DNA from: Desulfobacteraceae bacterium
Lineage (GTDB): Bacteria; Desulfobacterota; Desulfobacteria; Desulfobacterales; Desulfobacteraceae
Direction of reading: 5' to 3'
Assembly (NCBI GenBank): GCA_015486915.1
Contig: WFQS01000047.1
Coordinates: 1 to 5,369 of the forward strand
DNA: 5,369 nt
Each line of letters opens with the position of its first letter. Within the stretch, counting starts at the first letter, position 1. The notes under the pieces were generated by a model. The model was not told the DNA's origin and did not search any database. It saw only the letters and a program-made list of their open reading frames with translations. A program made the translations under genes and the position numbers. This document shows positions 1 through 5,369 of the stretch, piece by piece.

Positions 1-61
1 TCTTGTCAGGTCAGAACAATGTTTTGAATAGATTAAACAGCTACGGGAAAATTTTATTTAA
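1..61. other. Leader upstream of the deacetylase gene; no gene assignable
   Basis: This is a short AT-rich stretch. All three plus frames were read. Frame 1 closes at 25-27 and frame 2 at 29-31, and either could be the last codons of a gene entering from the left. Frame 3 stays open to a stop at 165-167, but beyond position 60 it only rereads the Lys-rich start of the deacetylase out of frame. None of the three tails is long enough to recognise. In this family the upstream neighbour is often a peptidoglycan-related gene (S41 peptidase or EnvC-type), but nothing here confirms that. No convincing promoter was seen. Confidence 0.4.
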
Positions 62-1201
62 ATGGCTTCAAACAAAAAAAAAATCAAGGCACGAAAGACA
101 CCGAAGACACAAAAAAAACGGAAAACACGAAAAAAGGCTGATAAAAACACCGAAAAGCCTTCTTTAAAGCGTGAATTAACAAAAATAGTTACAGGTTTTA
201 TTATCCTGGTATTTGTTGTTGTAACAGCGGCAATGTTTGCCGACTATTTTTTAAATAAAAGGCTGACAGACAAAAGCATAAGCAGGGTTAAAACAGAAGC
301 TGGAGTTAATTCAGGCCAATCGGTTTCGGCAAAGCATGGAAAAAAGAACAGGAGACCAGTTTCCCCGGTAAAAGAGAATTTAAAAAATAAAAAAAATCTT
401 CCACTATTACGCAACAAAAAGCTCGCATCCATGAAAAAAAGATCACATAAGGAGCCGATGTTTGAGATATTTGACGATACCATTGACCATGTAAAGATAA
501 AAAGGCCTGTTCTTCCCCCTGCCGTGAATAAAACTCCGGTTGTGGCAATTATTATTGATGACATCGGGTTTGATAAAAAAATGGCCCGTGATCTGAGTAA
601 TCTTAACCCAAATATTACTTTTTCGGTGCTTCCGGATGCACCTTTTGGAAAACAAATTGCCGGAAGACTCCACAAAAAGGGGATACATATCATGCTTCAC
701 CTTCCAATGGAACCTGTTGAATATCCAAGAATTAATCCCGGCCCCGGCGCCATACTTGCCGATATGCCGCCTGATCAGGTCTTAAGAGTGCTTCGCAGGG
801 ATATTAAAAGGATTCCCTATATACAGGGAGTCAATAACCATATGGGGTCAAGAATAACAACAATGTCGGATAAGATGCGACAGATATTTACAATACTCAA
901 GGAGAAGAATCTTTTTTTTGTTGACAGCAGGACCACAAGAGATTCTGTTTGCAGACCATGTGCGCGGCTTCTGCAGATCCCGTTTGCACAAAGGGATGTT
1001 TTTCTCGATAATGTTCAGTCAACAGCCTATATAAAAAAACAATTAAAGGAACTTATTCGTATTGCAGAAAAACATGGGACTGCCATTGCCATCGGCCATC
1101 CATATAAAGCCACCTTAAAAGCTCTTAAGGAGGAACTTCCAATAATTGAAAAAAAAGTCAGGCTTGTTCCCGTTGCATCACTTACATCAATTTCCGGATG
1201 A
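62..1201 (+). CDS. Divergent polysaccharide deacetylase family protein (YibQ-like), membrane-anchored
   Basis: This 379-residue protein belongs to the divergent polysaccharide deacetylase family (Pfam Polysacc_deac_2, E. coli YibQ), a NodB-like barrel thought to act on envelope glycans; the exact substrate is not established. Residues 1-40 are a very basic Lys/Arg-rich cytoplasmic tail. Residues 42-60 form one transmembrane anchor, so the rest should be periplasmic. A basic linker (about 65-155) leads to the catalytic domain at about 159-376. Family motifs seen there are IDD (D166, D167), HLPMEP (213-218), NNHMGSR (258-264), FVDSRT (286-291), RDVFLDN (311-317) and IGHP (344-347, with H346). 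The Asp pair and His residues are the likely metal or catalytic ligands. The ATG start is forced by an in-frame TAA at 59-61 immediately before it. The Shine-Dalgarno is poor (GGGA at 45-48, 13 bases away). An unusual CxxC pair (C297, C300) sits beside the FVDSRT motif. The gene converges on livF and is probably unrelated to the transporter. Confidence 0.9.
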   Translation: MASNKKKIKARKTPKTQKKRKTRKKADKNTEKPSLKRELTKIVTGFIILVFVVVTAAMFADYFLNKRLTDKSISRVKTEAGVNSGQSVSAKHGKKNRRPVSPVKENLKNKKNLPLLRNKKLASMKKRSHKEPMFEIFDDTIDHVKIKRPVLPPAVNKTPVVAIIIDDIGFDKKMARDLSNLNPNITFSVLPDAPFGKQIAGRLHKKGIHIMLHLPMEPVEYPRINPGPGAILADMPPDQVLRVLRRDIKRIPYIQGVNNHMGSRITTMSDKMRQIFTILKEKNLFFVDSRTTRDSVCRPCARLLQIPFAQRDVFLDNVQSTAYIKKQLKELIRIAEKHGTAIAIGHPYKATLKALKEELPIIEKKVRLVPVASLTSISG

Positions 1202-1223
1202 CTATTTTAATTTTATCTTTACG

Positions 1224-1252
1224 CTATATCAGGCACCGAGATAGGCTTTTTT
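1224..1252 (+). terminator. Weak candidate terminator for the deacetylase gene
   Basis: Read on the plus strand, 1224-1230 (CTATATC) and 1238-1244 (GAGATAG) can form a 7-bp stem with one A-G mismatch and a 7-base loop. After GC it is followed by six T residues (1247-1252). It begins in the 27-base gap and runs into the last codons of livF, as expected when two genes converge with almost no space. The stem is AU-rich and imperfect, so a chance match is quite possible. No comparable minus-strand terminator for livF is visible before the deacetylase coding region. Confidence 0.25.
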
Positions 1253-1942
1253 AACATCCGGATTGTTAAGCAGGTCATCGGCATCTCCCTGGAGAACGAG
1301 ATGTCCGTTTTCAAGAACATAACCTCTCTCGGCAAATTTTAAAGCAAGCCTTGCGTTTTGTTCCACAAGAAGAATAGTGGTACCGAGTTTGTTGATTTCC
1401 TTGAGAGCATCAAACATATCAAGCATGAGAATGGGTGCAAGACCCATGGATGGTTCGTCTAAAAGCATCATTTTTCTTCCGCTCATATAGGCTCGCCCCA
1501 CGGCGAGCATCTGTTGCTCTCCGCCGCTCAATGTGCCTGCAGCCTGGTCTTTTCTTTCAAAAAGCCTTGGGAAAAGATCGAAAACCCATTTTCTGTCCTT
1601 TTCTATCTGTTTTTTGTCTTTTCTTGCAAAGGTTGCAAGACTTAAATTCTCATTAACCGAGAGGTTACCGAATATCATCCTTCCTTCCGGGACGTGGGAA
1701 ATCCCAAGTTTTGACACAACCTTGTCTGCGCTGTATTTTAATACATCATTTCCCATGAATTCTATTTTTGAGTCGTGCCCCGAGGGAACCATTCGTGAAA
1801 GAGCCCTTAAAGTTGTGCTTTTGCCTGCACCGTTAGCCCCGATTATTGTAACAATTTCTCCCTGGTCAATGGAAAAACTGATTCCATGGAGAGCTTTTAT
1901 TTTATCATAGGAAACTTCAAGATTTTCTACTTTTAACTGCAT
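1229..1942 (-). CDS. livF: Branched-chain amino acid type ABC transporter, ATP-binding protein LivF
   Basis: This is the 237-residue cytoplasmic ATPase subunit of a HAAT-family importer, full length for LivF. Walker A is GANGAGKST (35-43), the ABC signature is LSGGEQQ (138-144), and Walker B is MMLLDEP (158-164) followed by the SMGLAP D-loop (165-170). Two LivF hallmarks separate it from LivG. The Q-loop region reads VPEGR (84-88), with Glu where most ABC proteins have Gln. The switch position reads VEQNA (193-197), with Gln instead of the usual His. The C-terminal ENGHLVLQG and AYLGA segments are also typical. The ATG at 1942-1940 shares its A with the livG stop (TGATG), and an AAGGAGG site lies 10 bases upstream inside livG. 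Translation is therefore probably coupled to livG. It is the last gene of the operon and its product should pair with LivG under LivH-LivM. Confidence 0.96.
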   Translation of the reverse strand: MQLKVENLEVSYDKIKALHGISFSIDQGEIVTIIGANGAGKSTTLRALSRMVPSGHDSKIEFMGNDVLKYSADKVVSKLGISHVPEGRMIFGNLSVNENLSLATFARKDKKQIEKDRKWVFDLFPRLFERKDQAAGTLSGGEQQMLAVGRAYMSGRKMMLLDEPSMGLAPILMLDMFDALKEINKLGTTILLVEQNARLALKFAERGYVLENGHLVLQGDADDLLNNPDVKKAYLGA

Positions 1943-1959
1943 CAGGTTAAATCCTCCTT
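1942..1959 (-). promoter_or_regulatory. livG/livF stop-start overlap with internal Shine-Dalgarno
   Basis: On the minus strand AAGGAGG (1959-1953) lies within the last codons of livG, 10 bases before the livF ATG. The livG TGA and livF ATG share one A. This layout implies translational coupling, which would give near-equal amounts of the two ATPases; the heterodimer needs them in equal number. Confidence 0.75.
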
Positions 1960-2715
1960 GCCGAGATATGCTTCTATAACGTCGGGATTGTGCTGGATTT
2001 CTTCAGGCGGGCCCTCTGCTATTATTTCACCAAACACAAGAGTCTGGACATATTCACACAATTCCATGACAAATTTCATCCTGTGCTCAATTAAAAATAT
2101 TGCAACTCCGAAATCTTCATGCACCTGACGGATAATTTTAACCATGTGTACAAGCTCATCCGGTGTCATACCTGCCGTGGGTTCATCAAGAAACAGAATT
2201 TTAGGTCTGGTTGCCATTGCCCTTGCCATTTCAACACGTCTCTGGGCTCCATAGGGAAGATTAACAACGGTCTGGTCGGCAAACTGGTCGATATTGAATA
2301 ATTTCATGAGTCTGTGGGAATTCTCTTCAATCTCAGCTTCCTGACTTTTACGTCTCGGACTTCCGAAAAATGCTCCGAACAGGCCGTATTTCAACTGGGA
2401 ATAATGGGCAATCCTCACATGGTCAAGGACATTCATATGCCTCCAGAGAAGCAGGTTCTGAAAGGTTCTGCCAAGGCCTAATGATGCAATTTTATGGGTT
2501 TTCATACCCACAATATCTCTGCCTTCAAGTTCTATAGTGCCTTCAGTTGGTGTGTGAACTCCTGTAATGAGATTGAATATGGTCGTCTTCCCAGCACCAT
2601 TGGGACCGATCAGACCGATTATCTGGCCCGGTTTAATGGTGAGATTATAATTTTTGACCGCACAAAGACCCCCGAAATAATGGGTCATTGTTTTAACACT
2701 GAGCAGTGGTGGCAT
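1942..2715 (-). CDS. livG: Branched-chain amino acid type ABC transporter, ATP-binding protein LivG
   Basis: This is the 257-residue second ATPase of the importer, of normal LivG length. Walker A is GPNGAGKTT (37-45) and the Q-loop is GRTFQN (82-87), with Q86. The signature is the degenerate LPYGAQRR (153-160), the usual LivG replacement for LSGGQ. Walker B is ILFLDEP (173-179), followed by TAGM (180-183), and the switch histidine is H211 in LIEHRM. The tail ends with NPDVIEAYLG (243-252), a Liv-type feature. The insertion between the Q-loop and signature (about 100-135) is longer than in LivF, which is characteristic of LivG and UrtD-like proteins. The ATG at 2715-2713 has AAGGAG 7 bases upstream (2723-2728), which fixes the start. 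The gene follows livM after 71 bases and overlaps livF by one base. Confidence 0.96.
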   Translation of the reverse strand: MPPLLSVKTMTHYFGGLCAVKNYNLTIKPGQIIGLIGPNGAGKTTIFNLITGVHTPTEGTIELEGRDIVGMKTHKIASLGLGRTFQNLLLWRHMNVLDHVRIAHYSQLKYGLFGAFFGSPRRKSQEAEIEENSHRLMKLFNIDQFADQTVVNLPYGAQRRVEMARAMATRPKILFLDEPTAGMTPDELVHMVKIIRQVHEDFGVAIFLIEHRMKFVMELCEYVQTLVFGEIIAEGPPEEIQHNPDVIEAYLGKEDLT

Positions 2716-2786
2716 TGTACAACTCCTTGTTCACGTGTGTGTCAGCTTGTTTGTTCTGAATATTTGTTTTCAGCCGGTTATTGCAG
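2716..2786 (-). other. livM-livG intercistronic gap
   Basis: This 71-base spacer is conspicuous because the other junctions between the membrane and ATPase genes are 25 bases (livH-livM) and an overlap (livG-livF). It contains the livG Shine-Dalgarno (2723-2728) and a weak 5-bp inverted repeat on the minus strand (CTGAA, then TTCAG after 8 bases). There is no T-tract, no promoter I would defend, and no small open frame with a ribosome binding site. It most likely only separates the permease and ATPase cistrons. Confidence 0.4.
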
Positions 2787-4043
2787 TTATTTATTTTTTG
2801 GTCTCAGCATTTTTTTCATGTTAATTTCAGTAAAAGAAATAAGACCGTAGGGACGGAAGATCATCACAAGAATCAATATCAACGGAATAACAATCCATTT
2901 AAATAGCTCAAGTGGTCTTAAAGCTTCTCCAAGAACATTAATGCTGACTGCACCTACAATGGAACCATAAATGGAGTTAAGTCCTCCAAAATAAACCATG
3001 GCAAGAATTTCAGCAAGTTTCTGAAGTCCGAATGTACTTGGATTCACATATCTTAACACATGGGCAAAAAGCCCGCCTGCAACTCCTGCCCAGAACGCAC
3101 CGAACATAAAGGCTGTCATTTTGGTTTTTCTTGTATTGACAGTCATGGAATCGGCAGCAGGTTCATTGTCCCTCACCGCGTTTAGAGTTTTTCCCATGAC
3201 GGAAGTGACAAAATTATGGATGGTCCATATACATACAATTGTCCAGAAAAAAACCACTGGCAGAGATGCGTAGTTTGGCTGGCTGCTCATCCCCCTCGGC
3301 CCGCCTATGATCTCCATATTTTCTATGGCACTTTTAACAATAAACATGAACGCAAGGGATATAATGGCAAGGTAGTCACCGCGTGTCCTGAAAGAAGGTA
3401 TGGCAACGACAAGAGACCCGATTGCAGCAACTGCACCACCTGCAATAATGGCAAAGGGAAAGGCCCATGGCCCCCAGGCTACAGGAAGAAGAGCTGCACC
3501 GAAAATTTTATCATTTGCAAAGAAAAGAAGGGTAATGGTGGATGATGCATAGGCTCCAAGTGCCATGAAACCGGGGTGTGAACATGAGAATTCTCCCTGG
3601 TAGCCGTTTATTACATTTAAGCTGACAGTGAGGATAATGGATATCATGGTAAGTTTAACAACAAGAAGCCTGTAGTCGTTTATCCCTGACCACGTATCGA
3701 TGATACCGTAAAAAAGGCACAGATGGATTATGGTCGACAACCAAAGCGGTGTTTTTTCAAGAACCGAAGCAAGGGCATTGGTTAATGGTGCTGTTATTTT
3801 TGCCACAAGAAGAATTGGCAGAATATAAATAACAATATCATAACCAATAATACTTGGTATCATTAAAGGGTGCTTCAGTACAAAAAGTGCTCCGAAAAGT
3901 ACTGGTATTTTTGGCAGATTAAATAAATATGAAACAGGATCACCAAAAAAATACTCAAGCATTACTGCTGTAAAAGCTCCAAGCAGCCATCCTGCTATGG
4001 GTACTCCATAAAAAATGCTTTTAAATTTTTTAATTGTTTCCAT
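2787..4043 (-). CDS. livM: Branched-chain amino acid type ABC transporter, permease protein LivM
   Basis: This is the 418-residue inner-membrane permease that forms the translocation path with LivH. The recognisable LivM core runs from about 123 to 405. It contains SLNVINGYQGEFS (141-153) leading into HPGFMALGAY (156-165), RTRGDYLAIISLAF (219-232), the IIGGPRGM loop (245-252), RDNEPAADSM (291-300), and the ATPase-coupling helix region TRKTKMTAFMFGAFWAGVAG (304-323). It ends with FRPYGL (396-401). About ten or more hydrophobic segments are visible. Before the core are about 120 residues with three or four extra hydrophobic stretches (about 11-32, 45-62, 66-82, 99-116); LivM proteins often carry such an N-terminal part, but its role is unclear. 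The ATG at 4043-4041 has only AGGA 7 bases upstream (4054-4051), weaker than the other operon genes. It lies 25 bases after livH. Confidence 0.94.
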   Translation of the reverse strand: METIKKFKSIFYGVPIAGWLLGAFTAVMLEYFFGDPVSYLFNLPKIPVLFGALFVLKHPLMIPSIIGYDIVIYILPILLVAKITAPLTNALASVLEKTPLWLSTIIHLCLFYGIIDTWSGINDYRLLVVKLTMISIILTVSLNVINGYQGEFSCSHPGFMALGAYASSTITLLFFANDKIFGAALLPVAWGPWAFPFAIIAGGAVAAIGSLVVAIPSFRTRGDYLAIISLAFMFIVKSAIENMEIIGGPRGMSSQPNYASLPVVFFWTIVCIWTIHNFVTSVMGKTLNAVRDNEPAADSMTVNTRKTKMTAFMFGAFWAGVAGGLFAHVLRYVNPSTFGLQKLAEILAMVYFGGLNSIYGSIVGAVSINVLGEALRPLELFKWIVIPLILILVMIFRPYGLISFTEINMKKMLRPKNK

Positions 4044-4068
4044 GTAATTGTCCTGGTTTTTTAAGATA

Positions 4069-4983
4069 TTAAAGCCTCAGCCTTATGCTATGTTCCATCC
4101 CAAAAAAGCCCCTTGGTCTGAAGGTCAGAATCAAAAGAATAATTGAGTAGGCAATGAGATCCCTGAAGGTTGACGGAAAGATCATGGCAACGAATATCTC
4201 TATAAATCCCAGCATATAACCTGCTATTGCCGCGCCCATTATGGAGCCCCTGCCTCCAAGAATAGCTGCAACAAACGCTTTCCATCCAAGAAGAATTCCC
4301 ATGTATGGATCAAGGATCGGATATGCCTGACCATAGAGAATGCCTGCAACCGAGGCAAGTCCTGCTCCTATGGCAAAGGTAAGTGGTGCAATCACGTTTA
4401 TTGATACTCCCATTAAAGGGACGGCAAGGGAGTCAAAGGACATGGCGCGCATTGCCATTCCCCATTTTGTTTTTTTAATGAAAACATGAAGGGCAAGCAT
4501 GAGAAGAATGGAAATTCCCACAATCATTATCTTGACATTGGTAAAATATATCCCTCCTTTATGATATGCCACGGATTTTATCAGCGCCGGGAACTTAAAT
4601 CTCTGGGCACCAAGAATAATGAGGTTTCCCGTCTCAAAAATAATTCCTATCATAAGTCCTGTAATGGCTGCCGATGCCCTCGGGGCCTGACGTAGGGGAC
4701 GATATCCCACCTCTTCAACAAAAACGCCTACAAATGAAGTCAGAAACATGGTGACAACAATGGTGAGGATAAAAATAAGCCATCCAGGTAGAAAAGCTGA
4801 AAAAAGGGATAGAAAAAGAGTGGCAATTCCGCATCCAATATAAGTGCCAACCATGAATATATCACCATGGGCAAAGTTAAACAGCATTAAGATACTGTAC
4901 ACCATGGAATACCCAATGGATATAACAGCGTAAAAACTTCCCCACTGCAGGGCGTTTATCAGATTTTGAAGAAAATATTCCAT
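4069..4983 (-). CDS. livH: Branched-chain amino acid type ABC transporter, permease protein LivH
   Basis: This is the 304-residue inner-membrane permease, full length for LivH. The N-terminus is strongly diagnostic: NALQWGSFYAVISIGYSMVY (10-29) is followed by FNFAHGDIFMVGTYIG (35-50). Further family marks are VGYRPLR (92-98), the RAMSFDSLAVPLMGV coupling-loop region (179-193), FAIGAGLASVAGIL (203-216), GWKAFVAAILGGRGSIMGA (233-251) and the terminal TFRPRGFFG (287-295). About eight or nine hydrophobic segments are visible. The ATG at 4983-4981 has GGGAG 7 bases upstream (4995-4991). It lacks the large N-terminal periplasmic domain expected of the urea permease UrtB, so a urea system is less likely. 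It is the first membrane component after the binding-protein gene, separated from it by the 169-base spacer with the stem-loop. Confidence 0.96.
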   Translation of the reverse strand: MEYFLQNLINALQWGSFYAVISIGYSMVYSILMLFNFAHGDIFMVGTYIGCGIATLFLSLFSAFLPGWLIFILTIVVTMFLTSFVGVFVEEVGYRPLRQAPRASAAITGLMIGIIFETGNLIILGAQRFKFPALIKSVAYHKGGIYFTNVKIMIVGISILLMLALHVFIKKTKWGMAMRAMSFDSLAVPLMGVSINVIAPLTFAIGAGLASVAGILYGQAYPILDPYMGILLGWKAFVAAILGGRGSIMGAAIAGYMLGFIEIFVAMIFPSTFRDLIAYSIILLILTFRPRGFFGMEHSIRLRL

Positions 4984-5041
4984 GATCCGGCTCCCGTTGA
5001 TATGATAAAAATTTTAAAAATAAGTTGTAAATAATAATCTG

Positions 5042-5053
5042 ACTGATATCAGT
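5042..5053. repeat. 12-base perfect palindrome upstream of livH
   Basis: ACTGATATCAGT is its own reverse complement. Its centre lies about 64 bases before the livH start codon and 37 bases past the stem-loop. It could be a protein-binding site, but one perfect 12-base palindrome is about what chance gives in a window this size. Confidence 0.3.
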
Positions 5054-5089
5054 TCTGCCTTAAAGCAAAAAGACATAAAACTGCCGTCT

Positions 5090-5122
5090 CACAAGGACGG
5101 AATCAAAGTTTCCGTCCCTGTG
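5090..5122 (-). terminator. Strong intercistronic stem-loop after the binding-protein gene
   Basis: The arms 5090-5102 and 5110-5122 form a 13-bp stem around a 7-base loop. The eight loop-proximal pairs (GGACGGAA with TTCCGTCC) are perfect. The single imperfect position (A5094/C5118) is a mismatch in plus-sense RNA but a G-U pair in minus-sense RNA, so the structure suits the operon transcript. The T-runs begin only some 10 bases after the stem (5080-5077, then 5071-5067), so it is not a classic intrinsic terminator. It may act as a leaky terminator, or as a barrier to 3' exonucleases that stabilises the binding-protein message. It lies 30 bases past the binding-protein stop codon. Confidence 0.6.
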
Positions 5123-5152
5123 TACAGGTTAATAATTTATAATATGCAAAAA

Positions 5153-5369
5153 TTATTCAGGGCAGATGGATTTAAAAAATGTATATTCGCCTTTATCATT
5201 AATCTTAACGATTACAGCACATTTTTTCGGGTCACCCTGCTCTGTAAATGTCATATTGCCGGTGATTCCCTTGAAGTTCTTAATGGATGCAAGTGCATCA
5301 CGAACGGCTTTTCTGTCCTTTTTAATGTTGCCTGTAATCTTACCTGCTGACTGTATGGCTGTCTGGGCA
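5153..5369 (-). CDS. Liv-type ABC transporter substrate-binding protein, C-terminal part (partial)
   Basis: Reading in from the right edge, a continuous frame of 71 codons ends at TAA (5155-5153); the start and most of the gene lie outside the window. The tail reads like the C-terminus of periplasmic type I leucine/amide binding proteins (Peripla_BP_6, LivJ/LivK-like). AVRDALASI (21-29 of the visible part) is followed by NFKGITGNMTF (31-41), TEQGDP (42-47) and a terminal beta hairpin containing AVIVKIN and EYTFFKSI. The F-x-G-x-x-G then TF then GD progression is the family pattern for the last part of the C-terminal lobe. The product would bind the ligand in the periplasm and deliver it to LivH-LivM. 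Two cysteines (visible residues 50 and 69) flank the final hairpin. Position directly upstream of livHMGF supports the call. The ligand cannot be inferred from this fragment. Confidence 0.88.
   Translation of the reverse strand, partial: AQTAIQSAGKITGNIKKDRKAVRDALASIKNFKGITGNMTFTEQGDPKKCAVIVKINDKGEYTFFKSICPE

Larger units (their letters stand above)
4984..5152 (-). other. Intercistronic region between binding-protein gene and livH
   Basis: This 169-base AT-rich spacer is the longest non-coding stretch in the window. In transcription order it holds an AT-rich segment just after the binding-protein stop, a strong stem-loop (5122-5090), two short T-runs (5080-5077 and 5071-5067), a 12-base palindrome (5053-5042), a very AT-rich segment, and the livH Shine-Dalgarno (4995-4991). 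No -35/-10 pair with good spacing was found, so livH probably depends mainly on read-through from the upstream gene. Confidence 0.6.

Noticed and set aside
244..693. Minus-strand open frame of 149 codons inside the deacetylase gene
   Set aside because: Its hydrophobic, Phe/Leu-rich product comes from the complement of the Lys-rich coding region. No supported start site was seen, and the plus-strand protein carries all the family motifs.
1193..1262. 8-base inverted repeat TCCGGATG / CATCCGGA near the two convergent stop codons
   Set aside because: The arms are about 54 bases apart and both lie in coding sequence (the deacetylase end and an Asn-Pro-Asp segment of LivF). The core TCCGGA is self-complementary, so a chance match is likely.
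1533..1910. Plus-strand open frame of 125 codons inside livF
   Set aside because: It is antisense to livF across the Walker A and signature motifs, and its product has no recognisable domain. It is a shadow of the conserved gene.
2494..2850. Plus-strand open frame of 118 codons spanning livG, the gap and the livM end
   Set aside because: It crosses two well-supported minus-strand genes and the intercistronic gap, with no family motif.
4088..4285. Minus-strand open frame of 65 codons inside livH
   Set aside because: It is livH read in another frame on the same strand. The livH frame carries the conserved C-terminal permease motifs.
5123..5152. TATTATAAAT on the minus strand just after the binding-protein stop as a -10 element for livH
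   Set aside because: No acceptable -35 lies 16-18 bases upstream. The region is simply AT-rich, and any transcript would run straight into the stem-loop.
5120..5350. Plus-strand open frame of 76 codons beginning MYRLIIYNMQK
   Set aside because: It lies antisense to the binding-protein C-terminus, which has a clear family pattern. It has no ribosome binding site and an atypical composition.
1..5369. Novel defence, mobile or secretion system
   Set aside because: All coding space is explained by one Liv-type transporter operon and one known-family deacetylase. No transposase, integrase, tRNA, CRISPR-like repeat array or att-like repeat was seen.

Overview
The window holds most of one high-affinity branched-chain amino acid (Liv/HAAT) type ABC transporter operon on the minus strand. 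A single envelope-associated gene of the divergent polysaccharide deacetylase family (YibQ-like) lies on the plus strand and converges on it. The DNA is AT-rich (around 40% GC by eye), with compact spacing and canonical Shine-Dalgarno sites, so it is bacterial. The protein style (Lys-rich N-terminus of the deacetylase, Liv proteins with Gly/Ala-rich membrane segments) would fit a Gram-negative of the Desulfobacterota type. That placement is inference from general resemblance and was not tested.

Layout, left to right. Positions 1-61 are a short leader in which no upstream gene can be assigned. Positions 62-1201 (+) encode a membrane-anchored divergent polysaccharide deacetylase. Only 27 bases separate its stop from that of livF, which converges on it. 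Positions 1229-1942 (-) are livF and 1942-2715 (-) are livG, the two ATPases; they share one base at the stop/start junction. After a 71-base gap, 2787-4043 (-) is livM and, 25 bases on, 4069-4983 (-) is livH, the two permeases. Positions 4984-5152 form the largest non-coding stretch (169 bases), with a strong stem-loop and a 12-base palindrome. Positions 5153-5369 (-) are the C-terminal 71 codons of the substrate-binding protein gene, cut off by the right edge.

In transcription order the operon reads binding protein, [stem-loop], livH, livM, livG, livF, the common order for this family. The periplasmic binding protein would deliver ligand to the LivH-LivM channel, and LivG and LivF would drive import by ATP hydrolysis. 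The substrate cannot be fixed from the sequence: members of this family import branched-chain or other amino acids, amides, urea or aromatic/aliphatic carboxylates. The single-domain 304-residue LivH argues against a urea (Urt) system. The stem-loop after the binding-protein gene is placed where it could make binding protein more abundant than the membrane components.

I found no mobile element, CRISPR array, RNA gene or evidence of a novel multi-gene system. This looks like an ordinary core-metabolism region, and the findings are modest regulatory and structural details.
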